From NCBI RefSeq assembly GCF_958301595.1, contig NZ_CATQJU010000001.1, forward strand, positions 744,001 through 808,000: a DNA stretch of 64,000 nucleotides, read 5' to 3'. Under the pieces are notes generated by a model. The model ran no database searches, was not told the DNA's origin, and was given only the letters and a program-made list of their open reading frames with translations. The DNA is from Porphyromonas vaginalis. Lineage in GTDB: Bacteria; Bacteroidota; Bacteroidia; Bacteroidales; Porphyromonadaceae. The stretch's first letter is position 1, and every line of letters starts with the position of its first letter. Shown piece by piece: positions 17,180 to 27,506 of the stretch. The translations under genes and the position numbers were made by a program.

Positions 17180-19390
17180 CTATTCGTCACGATGCTCACG
17201 ACGTGGACGGCGCTCACGACGCTCGCCATCATCACGACGCTCACGGCGTGGACGACGCTCAGGCTCTACATAGCCCTCGGGCTTAGGTAGGAGTGCCTTG
17301 TGTGATAGACTGAACTTACCCGTCTTGGGGTCGATCTCAATGAGCTTGACATCGATCGTGTCGCCCTCCTTGAGACCTGTCTCCTCAATCGTTGCAAAGC
17401 GCTTCCAGTCTATCTCGCTGATGTGGAGTAGTCCATCCTTGCCAGGCATAAACTGTACGAAGCAACCGTACGGCATCACTGAGGAGACGGTGCCCTTGTA
17501 GACCTCGCCTACCTCTGGGGTAGCGACGATACCACGTACCATAGCCATAGCCGCATCGAGAGACTCCTTGTTAGAGCTACTGATCTCGACGATACCATAG
17601 TTGTCCACCTCTTCGATGTTGACCGTGGCGCCACTCTTCTCCTGGATACCCTGGATGATCTTACCGCCTGGGCCAATGACAGCCCCGATGAACTCCTTGC
17701 CGATGCGGAGCGTCTCAATGCGTGGTGCATGAGGCTTCATATCAGGACGAGCCTCGGGCTGTGCTTCCTCGATCTTATTTAGGATGTGGAGGCGACCAGC
17801 CTTTGCCTGTGCCAAAGCCTTTGCCAAGATTTCATAGCTCAAGCCATCCACCTTGATATCCATCTGCGTAGCGGTGATACCGTCACGCGTACCCGTCACC
17901 TTAAAGTCCATATCGCCGAGGTGATCCTCGTCGCCTAGGATGTCGGAGAGGATAGCGTAGTTGGTACCCTTGTTCTCGCTGATGAGACCCATAGCGATAC
18001 CCGAGACTGGCTTCTTCATTTGGACACCCGCATCACGCAGAGCGAGCGTACCAGCACAAACCGTTGCCATAGAGGAAGAACCGTTGGACTCAAGGATGTC
18101 GCTCATCACGCGGATCACATAAGGATAGTCCGCAGGGATCATGCGCTTGAGCGCACGGTGTGCTAGGTTACCGTGACCTATCTCACGACGGCTGATGCCG
18201 CGCGAAGCTTTTGCCTCGCCTGTAGAGAAGGGTGGAAAGTTGTAGTGCAGGAGGAAGCGCTCCTTGCCGTAGTTGAGTACATCGTCGACTAGCTTCTCAT
18301 CACTCTTAGTACCGAGCGTCACTGTGGATAGCGACTGCGTCTCACCACGTGTGAAGATAGCCGATCCGTGAGGACCTGGTAGGCAGTCCGTTTCGATCCA
18401 GATAGGACGTATCTCGTCGGTGCGACGACCATCGAGACGCTTGCCCTCGTCAAGGATCATACGACGCATAGCCGCCTTCTCCATATCGTGGTAGTAGCGG
18501 TCTATGATCATGCCCTTCTGCTCGAGCTCCTCTTCGGTAAACTGTGCCTTGAACTCCTCGACGATCGCCTCAAAGGCATCGCCACGAGCATGCTTGTCGG
18601 TACCAGCGGTAGCGACCTTGTAGATCTTGTCGTAGAGCTCACGCTGCATACGCTCACGTAGCTCCTCGTCTTGCTCCTCAGCTGGGTACTCACGCTTGGT
18701 CATCTTGCCGACAGCCTCCGAGAGCTCTAGCTGAGCCTGGCACTGTACCTTGATAGCCTCGTGAGCCACCTTGATAGCCTCGAGCATCTCCTCCTCCTGG
18801 ACCTCTTCCATCTCGCCCTCGACCATCATAATGTTGTCGAGTGTTGCTGCGACCATCAGGTCAATGTCGGCACGCTCTAGCTGCTCGAAAGTAGGATTGA
18901 TGACAAACTCACCATCGATGCGTGCCACACGTACCTCACTGATAGGACCTCCGAAGGGGATATCAGAGACTGCTAGAGCAGCTGAAGCTGCTAGTCCAGC
19001 GAGTGCATCTGGCATATCGACACCGTCAGAGGAGAAGAGGATAATGTTTACATAGACCTCTGCATGGTAGTCATCGGGGAAGAGTGGACGCAGTGCGCGG
19101 TCCACTAGTCGGCAAGTTAATATCTCATAGTCTGAGGCGCGCCCCTCACGGCGTGTGAAGCCTCCGGGGAAGCGACCTATGGCTGAAAACTTCTCTTTGT
19201 ACTCTACCTGCAGTGGCATAAAGTCCACATCGGGCTTAGCCTCCTTGGCAGCTGTTACAGCTGCGAGTAGTACGGTAGAGCCCATGGTGACGGTGACAGC
19301 ACCGTCGGCTTGCTTGGCAAGCTTGCCCGTCTCGATGGTGATCGTGCGACCATCGGGTAGGGTGATTGTCTTGTTGACCGGATTGATCAT
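17180..19390 (-). CDS. pnp: Polyribonucleotide nucleotidyltransferase
   Basis: PNPase degrades RNA from the 3' end with phosphate. The 736-aa protein has two RNase PH domains (about 10-145 and 310-540) joined by a helical linker, then a KH domain with [15 protein letters not shown] (about 575-590) and an S1 domain ([21 protein letters not shown], about 640-700). The C-terminus is a 30-residue tail rich in Arg and Glu ([20 protein letters not shown]), encoded by short direct DNA repeats at 17180-17265; this basic tail may aid RNA binding. The promoter at 19445-19474 is good. Confidence 0.97.
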   Translation of the reverse strand: MINPVNKTITLPDGRTITIETGKLAKQADGAVTVTMGSTVLLAAVTAAKEAKPDVDFMPLQVEYKEKFSAIGRFPGGFTRREGRASDYEILTCRLVDRALRPLFPDDYHAEVYVNIILFSSDGVDMPDALAGLAASAALAVSDIPFGGPISEVRVARIDGEFVINPTFEQLERADIDLMVAATLDNIMMVEGEMEEVQEEEMLEAIKVAHEAIKVQCQAQLELSEAVGKMTKREYPAEEQDEELRERMQRELYDKIYKVATAGTDKHARGDAFEAIVEEFKAQFTEEELEQKGMIIDRYYHDMEKAAMRRMILDEGKRLDGRRTDEIRPIWIETDCLPGPHGSAIFTRGETQSLSTVTLGTKSDEKLVDDVLNYGKERFLLHYNFPPFSTGEAKASRGISRREIGHGNLAHRALKRMIPADYPYVIRVMSDILESNGSSSMATVCAGTLALRDAGVQMKKPVSGIAMGLISENKGTNYAILSDILGDEDHLGDMDFKVTGTRDGITATQMDIKVDGLSYEILAKALAQAKAGRLHILNKIEEAQPEARPDMKPHAPRIETLRIGKEFIGAVIGPGGKIIQGIQEKSGATVNIEEVDNYGIVEISSSNKESLDAAMAMVRGIVATPEVGEVYKGTVSSVMPYGCFVQFMPGKDGLLHISEIDWKRFATIEETGLKEGDTIDVKLIEIDPKTGKFSLSHKALLPKPEGYVEPERRPRRERRDDGERRERRPRREHRDE

Positions 19391-19444
19391 AAAAAAATCG
19401 TCTGATTACTTAGTTCTATTGTCTTATACCTCGATAAAATCGTC

Positions 19445-19474
19445 CAAAGTTACAAAAACTAAAGCAGATTGCAA
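19445..19474 (-). promoter_or_regulatory. Promoter of pnp
   Basis: On the minus strand TAACTTTG (19445-19452) is preceded by TTG at 19472-19474 with a 19-base spacer, an excellent Bacteroidota-type promoter. The leader to the start codon is about 50 nt. Confidence 0.7.
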
Positions 19475-19570
19475 CAACTCTGTTTCGACTAATTCTTATT
19501 ATGGCTGTTCGATAAAAGATTTTCGGCGGAAGAAATGTCTTTTATTCCATCGGACAGCAATAATAAAAAC

Positions 19571-19604
19571 AGCCACGTGGAAATCTACCAATCCCCACGT
19601 GGCT
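19571..19604 (-). terminator. CCACGTGG-stem terminator of the gene at 19636
   Basis: AGCCACGTGG (19571-19580) pairs with CCACGTGGCT (19595-19604) around a 14-base loop. On the minus strand it is followed by GTTTTTATTATT, so it acts as an intrinsic terminator 30 bp past the stop. The CCACGTGG core is the same palindrome that punctuates the dispersed repeats. Confidence 0.8.
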
Positions 19605-19635
19605 ATTGCTTTTTACAGCGTGTGTGCGCTTGCGA

Positions 19636-21870
19636 CTAGCGAACTTTGTAGAGCTGGCTACCGATGCGTACGATGTAGGACTGCTCCGTAGGGAGTGTAA
19701 GGTCGAACTCTCTATCTGCCTGCTCTGAGCTATAGAGTACTCGTCCTGTCACGTCATACACCTGTACAGAGTCGCCGTTAGGATTGACGATGGTTAGCAC
19801 GCCTTCGATCATCTTGGCACTAGGCTCCGTCAGGACCAGCTGACTCACAGCTGTAGCCTTACGGATCTCGTCCATCTTAGAGAATGGGCTCATGATCAGG
19901 CCCTTATCATTAGCCTTAACGGCTCTGACGCGGTGGTAGAGAGCATCCTGCTGCAGATGAGTGGGTACAGAAACAGTGATTGAAGTACCATCATGGAGAG
20001 GCTCGCCAAAGTATGGAGCCAGATAAGACTCTCCCTTGTTGAAGTACTGCGTTACCTTGAAGTTGTCCACAAAGAGATACTCTGGGCCCTTGACGGCAAA
20101 GAGCGCAATGATGGAGCGCTTGCTACCATTCCTGAGCTGTACAGAGTAGTCTTGCCACTGATTGATAATTGGTTTCTGCTCCTCCTCAGCAACGTAAACG
20201 AGATCAGCTTGCTCATATCGCTCAGTCTCCTCGTTGTAGTTGAAAAGTGCGAGCGCAGCCTGTGGGAACTGATTGCTGGTCAAGTCGTAGGCACCATATA
20301 GGCTTACGGATACATCGACCACACCATCTCCGTGCGAGAGGTCTAGCTCGGGAGCTTGCATAGAGGCACTAGCGCCATGGTTGATGAACTGCCACCCGTC
20401 GAAGCCCACATAGTCCGTACAGGGGGCATACGAGTACATCTCCCAGCCAGGCATGTTGAGATCTGTAGGATATGCCTTAGCATAGCTACCTGTGGGAGGA
20501 TTGTCGACGCTCCACCCGGTTTCGTTGCCCTCTAGATCCTTGACGCCCGTAAAGTCCTCATCGATCAGTGTAACCTCTGAGCCTGTGTATACTCGTCTGT
20601 CATGGTAAGCCATATAGAAGTATCGACCTGCTGATGGTACTTCTGACCACGAGGCGACATAGTGATCTGCAGTCAGATCTGAGACCGTCTGTAGCTCTGG
20701 AGCTGAGAGTCCACTGACCTCTTGGTCTACTGAGTGGTAAGACTCTTTATCCCCCTTGACAGCTCGTACATTGTAGTAGTAAGTATACTGAGGATCCACT
20801 CCAGTGACCTTGTAGCTATTGGTGGTCACCTTTTGCCCCGTGAGATAGTCCTTGCGTATCATAGGACGCTGTCCCATCTGATTGGGAGGTACCGTCTCAT
20901 CGACAGCCATATAGTAGACATCTACGAGATAACTATCAGCACCCTCGACAGCTGCCCAATTAGCGACAAAGCTATCAGCCGTAAAGTCTGTACAGCCCGT
21001 CACCTTAGGAATGGGTAGGAAGGGCTTCATTTTGTACACCTCGACATCGTCTAGGAGCATGTCAAAGTGGTAACCACCCGCATCAGCTATCTCACGGCTC
21101 AGAGGCATCACCTGAAAGCCCATGTTGATGATGGTACTATGGCCAGCACCTGCGAAGGCCATCTCATAGGTCTGCCACTCTGTCGATAGGTCCGTAATCT
21201 CTGGAGTCAGACGACGCAGTACGCTCCACTCACCCTTGTAGACTGGGTTATCACCATCTCGATACCAAGAGGTCTCAGAAGACTCGACAAAGAGCTTTAC
21301 CTCACAGAGCTTAGGATCGATAGGCTGTGTCACCTTGGCTCTAAAGCGTAGGACGATGATGTTGTCACTCGTTAGGTCATCCTCATGTAGCGTGACATCC
21401 ATCAGATCTAGCGGAGGCGTATTGAGCTTGGCGGCCTCCTTGCTACCTAGATGTATCGCGCCACCAGCTGCGTGTGTGGAGCCTTTGCCCTGACACTCCT
21501 CGAAGGTTAGACCATCAAATGTACCACCCCAGCCTCGCCAGTGCGTATACTGAGGATCGATGTTTTGCCAGACACGATACTTGTACGTTCCATCAGGAGC
21601 GCAGATCGTACCGACCGTGTCGGGTGCCTGTTCACTACCGGCGGTCATTAGAGAGAAGTCCTCCTTGAGGAAGAGGGTCAGATCGCCTTTTGCCTCTGCG
21701 GGAGAGATAAAGGTAGAGCGAAGCCCAGAGCCTCCTGAGACCACGGTAATCTCGGCACCAGCATTCCGTGGGTTGACTAGAGGCTTGCGGGTCTGTAGCT
21801 CTTGAGCCGACAGGCCCATCGCTCCGCACAAAGCCATAAAAGCTAGTAAGAGGGTAATCGTTCGTTTCAT
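19636..21870 (-). CDS. T9SS cargo protein with choice-of-anchor J and fibronectin III-like domains
   Basis: The 744-aa protein has a signal peptide (MKRTITLLLAFMALCGAMGL, cleavage near LSAQ). Residues 65-285 look like a cleaved-adhesin/choice-of-anchor J jellyroll (FLKEDFSLMT, GGAIHLGSKEAAKLNTPPLD, DMLLDDVEVYKM). Fibronectin III-like modules follow (FTADSFVANWAAVEGADSYL, LTADHYVASWSEVPSAGRYF), then a second jellyroll (IDEDFTGVKD to LFVDNFKVTQYF). The end (VQVYDVTGRVLYSS to YIVRIGSQLYKVR) is a T9SS type A sorting domain. A surface adhesin or hydrolase-associated role is possible but not shown. No catalytic motif is visible. Confidence 0.85.
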   Translation of the reverse strand: MKRTITLLLAFMALCGAMGLSAQELQTRKPLVNPRNAGAEITVVSGGSGLRSTFISPAEAKGDLTLFLKEDFSLMTAGSEQAPDTVGTICAPDGTYKYRVWQNIDPQYTHWRGWGGTFDGLTFEECQGKGSTHAAGGAIHLGSKEAAKLNTPPLDLMDVTLHEDDLTSDNIIVLRFRAKVTQPIDPKLCEVKLFVESSETSWYRDGDNPVYKGEWSVLRRLTPEITDLSTEWQTYEMAFAGAGHSTIINMGFQVMPLSREIADAGGYHFDMLLDDVEVYKMKPFLPIPKVTGCTDFTADSFVANWAAVEGADSYLVDVYYMAVDETVPPNQMGQRPMIRKDYLTGQKVTTNSYKVTGVDPQYTYYYNVRAVKGDKESYHSVDQEVSGLSAPELQTVSDLTADHYVASWSEVPSAGRYFYMAYHDRRVYTGSEVTLIDEDFTGVKDLEGNETGWSVDNPPTGSYAKAYPTDLNMPGWEMYSYAPCTDYVGFDGWQFINHGASASMQAPELDLSHGDGVVDVSVSLYGAYDLTSNQFPQAALALFNYNEETERYEQADLVYVAEEEQKPIINQWQDYSVQLRNGSKRSIIALFAVKGPEYLFVDNFKVTQYFNKGESYLAPYFGEPLHDGTSITVSVPTHLQQDALYHRVRAVKANDKGLIMSPFSKMDEIRKATAVSQLVLTEPSAKMIEGVLTIVNPNGDSVQVYDVTGRVLYSSEQADREFDLTLPTEQSYIVRIGSQLYKVR

Positions 21871-21904
21871 AGAAAAAGGATTTAGTGATATGTGATGTAA
21901 AAGA

Positions 21905-21955
21905 AAAGATCGACCCCAAAGGAGCTATTACGTAAGCTCATTGAGGCCGATCTTT
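21905..21955 (-). terminator. Two-part hairpin between T9SS cargo genes
   Basis: AAAGATCG (21905-21912) pairs with CGATCTTT (21948-21955), and inside it GAGCT and AGCTC (around 21922-21939) form a second stem. It lies just beyond the stop of the minus-strand gene at 21967. Confidence 0.6.
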
Positions 21956-21966
21956 ATTGTATAAGA

Positions 21967-24132
21967 CTAGTAGAGTACTACCTTACGTCTCTCTGTGTAG
22001 CCCGTAGCATCAGATACGACCAGGATGTAGACACCAGACTGGCCACGATAGACGAGCTGATCCTGTGCCTGTGCTAGCTGCTGACCTGAGATGCTGTACA
22101 GCGTCAAGAGGCTCTCGGCACGCGTAGCTGAGAGCGTCTGCTCAGATACCTCGATGAGACAGTTGGCTGCACCCTCCACCGTAGTGATGGCGTTAGCCTG
22201 AGCCATCTTCATCTGACCGATGAAGAGGTTAAACTTATCTACAGAGCTATCTCTGAAGGCGAGTCTGATCTTCTTACCATTGTACTTAGAGAGGTCTACC
22301 TTGTGCGCTGTAAAGGTGTTGTAAACACGCTCCTCTTCACGCTCTCCTTCTTTTTCCTTTACTGTGATAGTCTCTTTAAGCACTTGGGTTCCCTCCTCCT
22401 TCTCTACCGTATAGATAGGCTGGGTCTTAAGGATCTCGCTAGGCATAGGCTCATCGGCTCCCTCTACGACATAAAGCTCGTAGGTCGAAGGGGTACCTCC
22501 ATCTTCCGAAGCTCCTACCCAGTGGAACCAGGGGACATCTCTTGTGACCGTAAAGGCAGGTGTGATGAGCCAGTGATCAGCAGGCTTGTTGGAATAATCT
22601 TTCTCATACATACCATTCTCCTTGAGGTTTCGACGGAATGCCGAGGTCGACATAAAGAAGCGGTATGACTTGCCTCCCTGTATCGGCAGGACACGACCTA
22701 CCCAGCCCTTGTCTAGGTTAGCTCCTAGTGACTTAGCTTGGATATTAGGCGTCAGACGACTCATATCGTAGATGATGAAGTCTCCAGAGCGATTGGGATT
22801 GAAGAATGAACCCGCACGCTGCTTGACCTTCGTGTAGGGGATGTCCTTACGATACTGGTTGGGCTTGTCGATCTCTGCATCGTAGGTATCATTGATCCAC
22901 TTGAGGATAGGCATTGTGCCATTGATCTTATGCTTATCAGCCTCAAAGTCTGACGCACCATCCTCGTTGAGCGTTGTGATGAAGTCGGGAGATAGAATCT
23001 CTGCGTGACTCTTTGCCTCTCCAAGAGAAAAGGCAAGCTCGGCGTTTGCACTGTTCTCTCCTTTCTTCATTACGTAGCGATCCTTGTTGTAGAAAGTCTT
23101 AGACACAGAGAGCGGGAAGCGCTTTGCGTAAAAGGCACATATAGGACCATAGGTGTCGGTGAAAGTGACCATCGTCTGACCATAGCTATAAGAGTTTGAG
23201 ATGAGCTGGTGAGGGACGGGACCTATGAGGTCATTTGACAGGTTGTATCCAGTAGCTCCAATCAGACCTCCTGCGTTTGGATCCATAGCAGAGACATCTC
23301 CAGCATTCATACAGCTCCGGATCTCAGGATACTTAAATATGAAGTCAGCCGTAGACTGTGGCATAACGCCTATGATACCACCAGCGAAGCCACCCTTAGC
23401 CCAGATGTCTCCAAAGTTGGCACAGCCCTCGATGGTCGTGTTTGCTGACGATGCGATGATACCACCTGCAGACTTGTGTATTCCTTGACCATACACCTCG
23501 ATATTGGCATAGTTGACACACTCGATGATCTTCATTCCCTCACCGAGTGAAGTACCAGCAATACCTCCGGCATTAGCCCAAGATATGATACGTACATCGG
23601 GACCGATCTTGCAGCGGGTGATCGTACAGTTGTTCTTAATCTTACCTGCGATAGCACCAACGGCTGAAAAGCCATAGATGCGCCCCGAAGCGATGACTAC
23701 ATTCTTGATCGTCGCTCCATCGCCTAGTACACCAAAGAGGCCGACACCCATGTAAACCTCCTCACCCTCGATAAGCTGACGCTCATCATAGAGATTGAGG
23801 TTGTAGATCTTGTGCATATCGCCGTCATACGTCCCCTGGAAGCACATTTCATTGGGGCGGTCGAAGTCATCAAGGATCGGTCCGCCGATAGGCAGTATAG
23901 CTTTGTCAGACGTGAAGGTAATGTCTGCTGTCTGCTTGAAGTAGCGACCGGCGAAAGAGTTGTACTTGTCGTTGACCTCAGTAGCTAATGTACGTAGGTC
24001 TGCCTCCGTAGCGATCTTATACGGATCCTCTTTAGAGCCATCTCCTCCCGAAAAGAAGTCTTGACCAAAGAGCGAAACCGTTGCACTCAGCAGTAGTAGT
24101 GAGACTATTGATAGTTTATTCAAATAGTGCAT
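21967..24132 (-). CDS. T9SS cargo protein with GLUG-type repeats
   Basis: The 721-aa protein has a signal peptide (MHYLNKLSIVSLLLLSATVS, cleavage near LFGQ). Residues 28-330 contain the opening GGDGSKEDPYKIATEADLR and repeated GLUG-like units (AVGAIAGKIKNNCTITRC, GGIAGTSLGEGMKIIECVN, GGIIASSANTTIEGCANFG, GGIIGVMPQST, GGLIGATGYN), which predict a right-handed beta-helix. A C-terminal jellyroll-like part follows, and the end (LLTLYSISGQQLAQAQ to YILVVSDATGYTERRKVVLY) is a T9SS type A sorting domain. Related helices occur in adhesins and in M26 peptidase stalks; no protease motif is seen here. Confidence 0.85.
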   Translation of the reverse strand: MHYLNKLSIVSLLLLSATVSLFGQDFFSGGDGSKEDPYKIATEADLRTLATEVNDKYNSFAGRYFKQTADITFTSDKAILPIGGPILDDFDRPNEMCFQGTYDGDMHKIYNLNLYDERQLIEGEEVYMGVGLFGVLGDGATIKNVVIASGRIYGFSAVGAIAGKIKNNCTITRCKIGPDVRIISWANAGGIAGTSLGEGMKIIECVNYANIEVYGQGIHKSAGGIIASSANTTIEGCANFGDIWAKGGFAGGIIGVMPQSTADFIFKYPEIRSCMNAGDVSAMDPNAGGLIGATGYNLSNDLIGPVPHQLISNSYSYGQTMVTFTDTYGPICAFYAKRFPLSVSKTFYNKDRYVMKKGENSANAELAFSLGEAKSHAEILSPDFITTLNEDGASDFEADKHKINGTMPILKWINDTYDAEIDKPNQYRKDIPYTKVKQRAGSFFNPNRSGDFIIYDMSRLTPNIQAKSLGANLDKGWVGRVLPIQGGKSYRFFMSTSAFRRNLKENGMYEKDYSNKPADHWLITPAFTVTRDVPWFHWVGASEDGGTPSTYELYVVEGADEPMPSEILKTQPIYTVEKEEGTQVLKETITVKEKEGEREEERVYNTFTAHKVDLSKYNGKKIRLAFRDSSVDKFNLFIGQMKMAQANAITTVEGAANCLIEVSEQTLSATRAESLLTLYSISGQQLAQAQDQLVYRGQSGVYILVVSDATGYTERRKVVLY

Positions 24133-24182
24133 TGTCTGTATCTGTTATATATAGTATAAGCTTTGATGGGTAATTAGAAAAG

Positions 24183-24238
24183 CTAGAATGCTCTCCATAA
24201 GTCAGCATACACAGCCGTGACTTAGGAGAGCATTCTAG
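24183..24238 (-). terminator. Hairpin between T9SS cargo genes
   Basis: CTAGAATGCTCTCC (24183-24196) pairs perfectly with GGAGAGCATTCTAG (24225-24238); an inner AAGTC/GACTT pair lengthens the stem. It follows the stop of the minus-strand gene at 24247 by 8 bp. Confidence 0.75.
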
Positions 24239-24246
24239 ATTACGAT

Positions 24247-27200
24247 TTACTTGGCAACAACCTTAGTAAACATCTCGGAGCCGTCCTGTAGCTCGAGACG
24301 TACGACATAAGCTCCAGCCGTGAGTCCCGTAGCGGGTACAAGACGACCTGTCATGTCGTACACCTGAAGCTCTGTGACAGGGACGTTGACACGTACAGCA
24401 CCCTCCTCGATAGTCACCTGGACATCTTGAGAGGCGATCTCCTCGACACTATCAAAGTTCGTAAAGGAGACTCGACGCTGTGCTGCGTTGAGCACCTCAT
24501 TCTTGAGGAGTCGCTGATCATTATCCACCACATTGTCATTGGTGGGGAGCTGCTCGTAGTAGTGTAGGAAGGCAATGACATTGACCTCCTTCATTACATC
24601 CTCGACACTCTTGTTGTCACCCTCTAGGAGGAACTGGTTCTCAGGGAGCGTACCACTCTTAGCATCAGTAGTCTTGACAGGGATGTCCTTAACGACATTA
24701 AAGTTGCCCTTTTCATCAAAGGTCACCTCAGAGCCCTTAAAGCCACCCTCATCGACATACCGCAGCACGTTGGTCTGCATAAAGCCCGCAGGCATACTGC
24801 CAGCTTGATTACGAGGCTTGATACGATCCTGAGTCATCATGATGGTCAGGTAGACTGGACGAGAGCGATCCAAGCGTGCAGAGGCACGACCCCGTACGAG
24901 GACGTTCAGCGTATTGCTCTCCTTCTTGAACCAAGGCTTGACCTCTACAAAGACTGCTGCGGGATTTGCCTCAGCTGCCTCAGCCACCTTATTAAGCTCG
25001 TTTTGATTGGTTATAATGCTATAGACAGAACCGTTCTGACCCTTAGCATCGCCCAGTGCGGGGAGAGGCTTACGGTTGAACATGATCGTCGGAGAGCTCG
25101 GCTTAATTAGCGAGATGTCTCCAGCTGCGCTCTTGACACCATAGAATGGAGCTAGCTCCTTACTATAGGGTAGCATTATAAAGTCTGGCTGGAAGAAAGC
25201 GTGATGCGATACGATGGCAAGGCGCTCCTTGATCTTAGCATTGCTAGGGTTATCGATCAGACTCTCCATTGTAGAGACACCAGCTGGACAGTACTGGCAC
25301 TTTTCGGAGGTAAAGATCTCTACAAGCGTCGTACGCTCGAAGGCCTCGTCACGCTTGAGGATCTCTAGCCCAGCTGTCAGAGTCATCGGTGTCTTGAGAG
25401 CTACCCCGTTAATCTCTAGGAGCTTGACGGCAAGCTGTGCCTTGCCAGAGATGCCCTCGTGGTCGATAGACTGTAGTGCGACTACCTTGCTGATTGAAGC
25501 TGCTAGTGGCTTATCAAGAGCGACAGTCTGCGTCTGCTTCTTACCAGCGAGATCTGTTTCCACCTTGATATTAGTGATAGCCTTGATACCAGAGTTAAAG
25601 AGCTCTACCGTAGGCTTGAGCTCCTCATCGCTATAGATGAAGGCAGGGACCTGAAGATTGCTGATCTCACCGCGGTTCTGTACCGTAGGATCTGCACTCT
25701 TAGGCTTTATGACAAGTTGCATCAAGAGAGGACCATCAGCCTTACTCACTTTAGTATTAAACTGAGCCTCTTCGATGGTATAGGTACTCCAGTTAGAGGC
25801 TATCCAAGCAGAGTTAGGATCTACACCTGGTGTCTGATAGCTTCTGACGAGGATACCACCCACGCCAGCAGCGTCATAAGCATAAGCTCCTGCGAAGAAC
25901 TCGCTCTCAGCTTTGATCTCATACGGCTTGTCAAAGAAGAGCGTATTCCACCCGTTTTTAAACTTATCGACCGTAGTAACTTGGATAGGCTTCCAGGGAG
26001 TGATAAGCTTTATGTTGTTGATGTCAGTGCGATCCCATGTAGGTACAGACTCTGCGAGGAAGATACAAGGGAGCTTCGGAGTGTAGAAGCCAGGCTCATT
26101 GTTTACTTGATCCTTCTGCAGAGAGGCAGCAGAGGCAAATCGTAAACCGACGACCTGAGCACCGACAAGATCCTTGAGCTTCTCTTTAGTCAGCTTGATA
26201 GCACCACCATGGTAGCCAGCCCATGTGACCCCTGAAGGCTCTACTGCCTCGTAGTTAGGAGCCTCATAGTTGCAGTAACCTACATAAAGATAGTCGTTGG
26301 GATCCTCAAAGTTGTCAAAGTAAGCAGGCTCAGAGTACATAGACTTGCTGAGGTTACGCTTGTCGCCATAGCCAGGACGGTTATTAGTGGAGAGCATACG
26401 ATAGGCGATACGCTCACGATCGGCCTTTGCAGCTGCTAGATCTAGGCAGCGACTATCCATACCCTCGAAGGTATACGAGTACTGAACTCGATACATCTCG
26501 GGGCCCGATAGACCTGCTGGGTTGTCACGATTAGACTTAGCCGCGCCGAAGGGAATGATAAAGTAAGAGGTACTTCTATAAGCTCTATCGCCTTTCTTAA
26601 GACGCTGCTTGACGACCAAGTTTTTGGAAAACTCGACCTCCGCATACTCATTGATCTCGATGACGATACGATGGCACCAAGTACCTGCCTCAAAGTCGAA
26701 GCTATACTTATGCTCCTTACCATCATTGTCTAGTGTAAACTCTTGAACGCCTGGTACACCCGTTATGTAGCTGATCTCCTCACCATAGCCGAAGATCTTC
26801 ATCTTGACACTGCTACCGCTGGCTTGTAGTGCCTTGACGGTAAACTCGACGGTGTACTTGCCATCAGCGTTGGTTAGATCCATCACGGGAGATGTGAGTC
26901 GTGCGCTACCACCGATAGCATCATCAGGCAGGCCTGAGCTCTCTAGGTCCTTAGCGTTGATAGAGAATCCGTTAGGTGTCCAGTAGAGCAGTGCACCGAA
27001 CCAGTCCGTCTGTGAGAGCTGCTTGTCTAGATAAGCCTGAGTGTAAGATATCGACTCGCTTTGGCCAGATGGGTTAGGCTTAATAGTAGCCTTGGCTATG
27101 TCGTAGTAGCCATCACTCTTAGCTTCGATCTCTCTAGTGGTAATCAGTCGGAAGAAGACATCATTCCAGGCCGTGCCATCATCGTTAAGTTGCTGAGGCT

Positions 27201-27399
27201 CTACATTGCTCCAAGTTGCAGTGAATCCATTTGCTGTCACACCTGTTGGAGACTCTAGTGCGGGAGCACCTAGTCTAAACTTCCATCCCTCAGGGACGTT
27301 TTGTGCAGCTAGGGAAAGCGTTGAGATAAGTCCACAGCAGAGGAGTAAGCATAGGGTATGCCACACTCTACCGAGACTGCTGAAAGTTAGTTTGTTCAT
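24247..27399 (-). CDS. T9SS cargo protein with an Omp28-like thioredoxin-type domain
   Basis: The 1050-aa protein is the largest in the window. The signal peptide runs to about residue 32. Residues 40-400 are beta-rich with jellyroll-like segments (GVTANGFTATWSNVEP, GSARLTSPVMDLTNADGKYT). After a second beta-rich region, a domain around residues 670-960 begins ERTTLVEIFTSEKCQYCPAG, with a CxxC pair in thioredoxin position, as in Omp28-related proteins. The end (LQVYDMTGRLVPATGLTAGA to DGSEMFTKVVAK) is a T9SS type A sorting domain. Redox or adhesive roles are both possible; the substrate is unknown. Confidence 0.85.
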   Translation of the reverse strand: MNKLTFSSLGRVWHTLCLLLCCGLISTLSLAAQNVPEGWKFRLGAPALESPTGVTANGFTATWSNVEPQQLNDDGTAWNDVFFRLITTREIEAKSDGYYDIAKATIKPNPSGQSESISYTQAYLDKQLSQTDWFGALLYWTPNGFSINAKDLESSGLPDDAIGGSARLTSPVMDLTNADGKYTVEFTVKALQASGSSVKMKIFGYGEEISYITGVPGVQEFTLDNDGKEHKYSFDFEAGTWCHRIVIEINEYAEVEFSKNLVVKQRLKKGDRAYRSTSYFIIPFGAAKSNRDNPAGLSGPEMYRVQYSYTFEGMDSRCLDLAAAKADRERIAYRMLSTNNRPGYGDKRNLSKSMYSEPAYFDNFEDPNDYLYVGYCNYEAPNYEAVEPSGVTWAGYHGGAIKLTKEKLKDLVGAQVVGLRFASAASLQKDQVNNEPGFYTPKLPCIFLAESVPTWDRTDINNIKLITPWKPIQVTTVDKFKNGWNTLFFDKPYEIKAESEFFAGAYAYDAAGVGGILVRSYQTPGVDPNSAWIASNWSTYTIEEAQFNTKVSKADGPLLMQLVIKPKSADPTVQNRGEISNLQVPAFIYSDEELKPTVELFNSGIKAITNIKVETDLAGKKQTQTVALDKPLAASISKVVALQSIDHEGISGKAQLAVKLLEINGVALKTPMTLTAGLEILKRDEAFERTTLVEIFTSEKCQYCPAGVSTMESLIDNPSNAKIKERLAIVSHHAFFQPDFIMLPYSKELAPFYGVKSAAGDISLIKPSSPTIMFNRKPLPALGDAKGQNGSVYSIITNQNELNKVAEAAEANPAAVFVEVKPWFKKESNTLNVLVRGRASARLDRSRPVYLTIMMTQDRIKPRNQAGSMPAGFMQTNVLRYVDEGGFKGSEVTFDEKGNFNVVKDIPVKTTDAKSGTLPENQFLLEGDNKSVEDVMKEVNVIAFLHYYEQLPTNDNVVDNDQRLLKNEVLNAAQRRVSFTNFDSVEEIASQDVQVTIEEGAVRVNVPVTELQVYDMTGRLVPATGLTAGAYVVRLELQDGSEMFTKVVAK

Positions 27400-27447
27400 T
27401 AATCTAATTACGTATTTGATGTTTAGTACGTTGGTTTGCGTGCATAG

Positions 27448-27474
27448 TCCACCACGACGGGTTGTCGTGGTGGA
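27448..27474 (-). terminator. Perfect hairpin after the InlB-repeat gene
   Basis: TCCACCACGAC (27448-27458) pairs perfectly with GTCGTGGTGGA (27464-27474) around a 5-base loop, 33 bp past the stop of the minus-strand gene at 27507. Confidence 0.65.
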
Positions 27475-27506
27475 CTTTGATTTTAGTTCAGTCTGTACTA
27501 GACTGA

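Noticed and set aside
17180-17265. Short direct repeats resembling a repeat array (ACGACGCTCAC units)
   Set aside because: They encode the Arg/Glu-rich tail of PNPase and have no regular spacers; not a CRISPR or intergenic repeat.
19155-19691. Plus-strand open frame spanning the pnp start and the next gene end
   Set aside because: It overlaps the 5' end of pnp, its promoter and the 3' end of a T9SS gene; composition is that of an antisense shadow.
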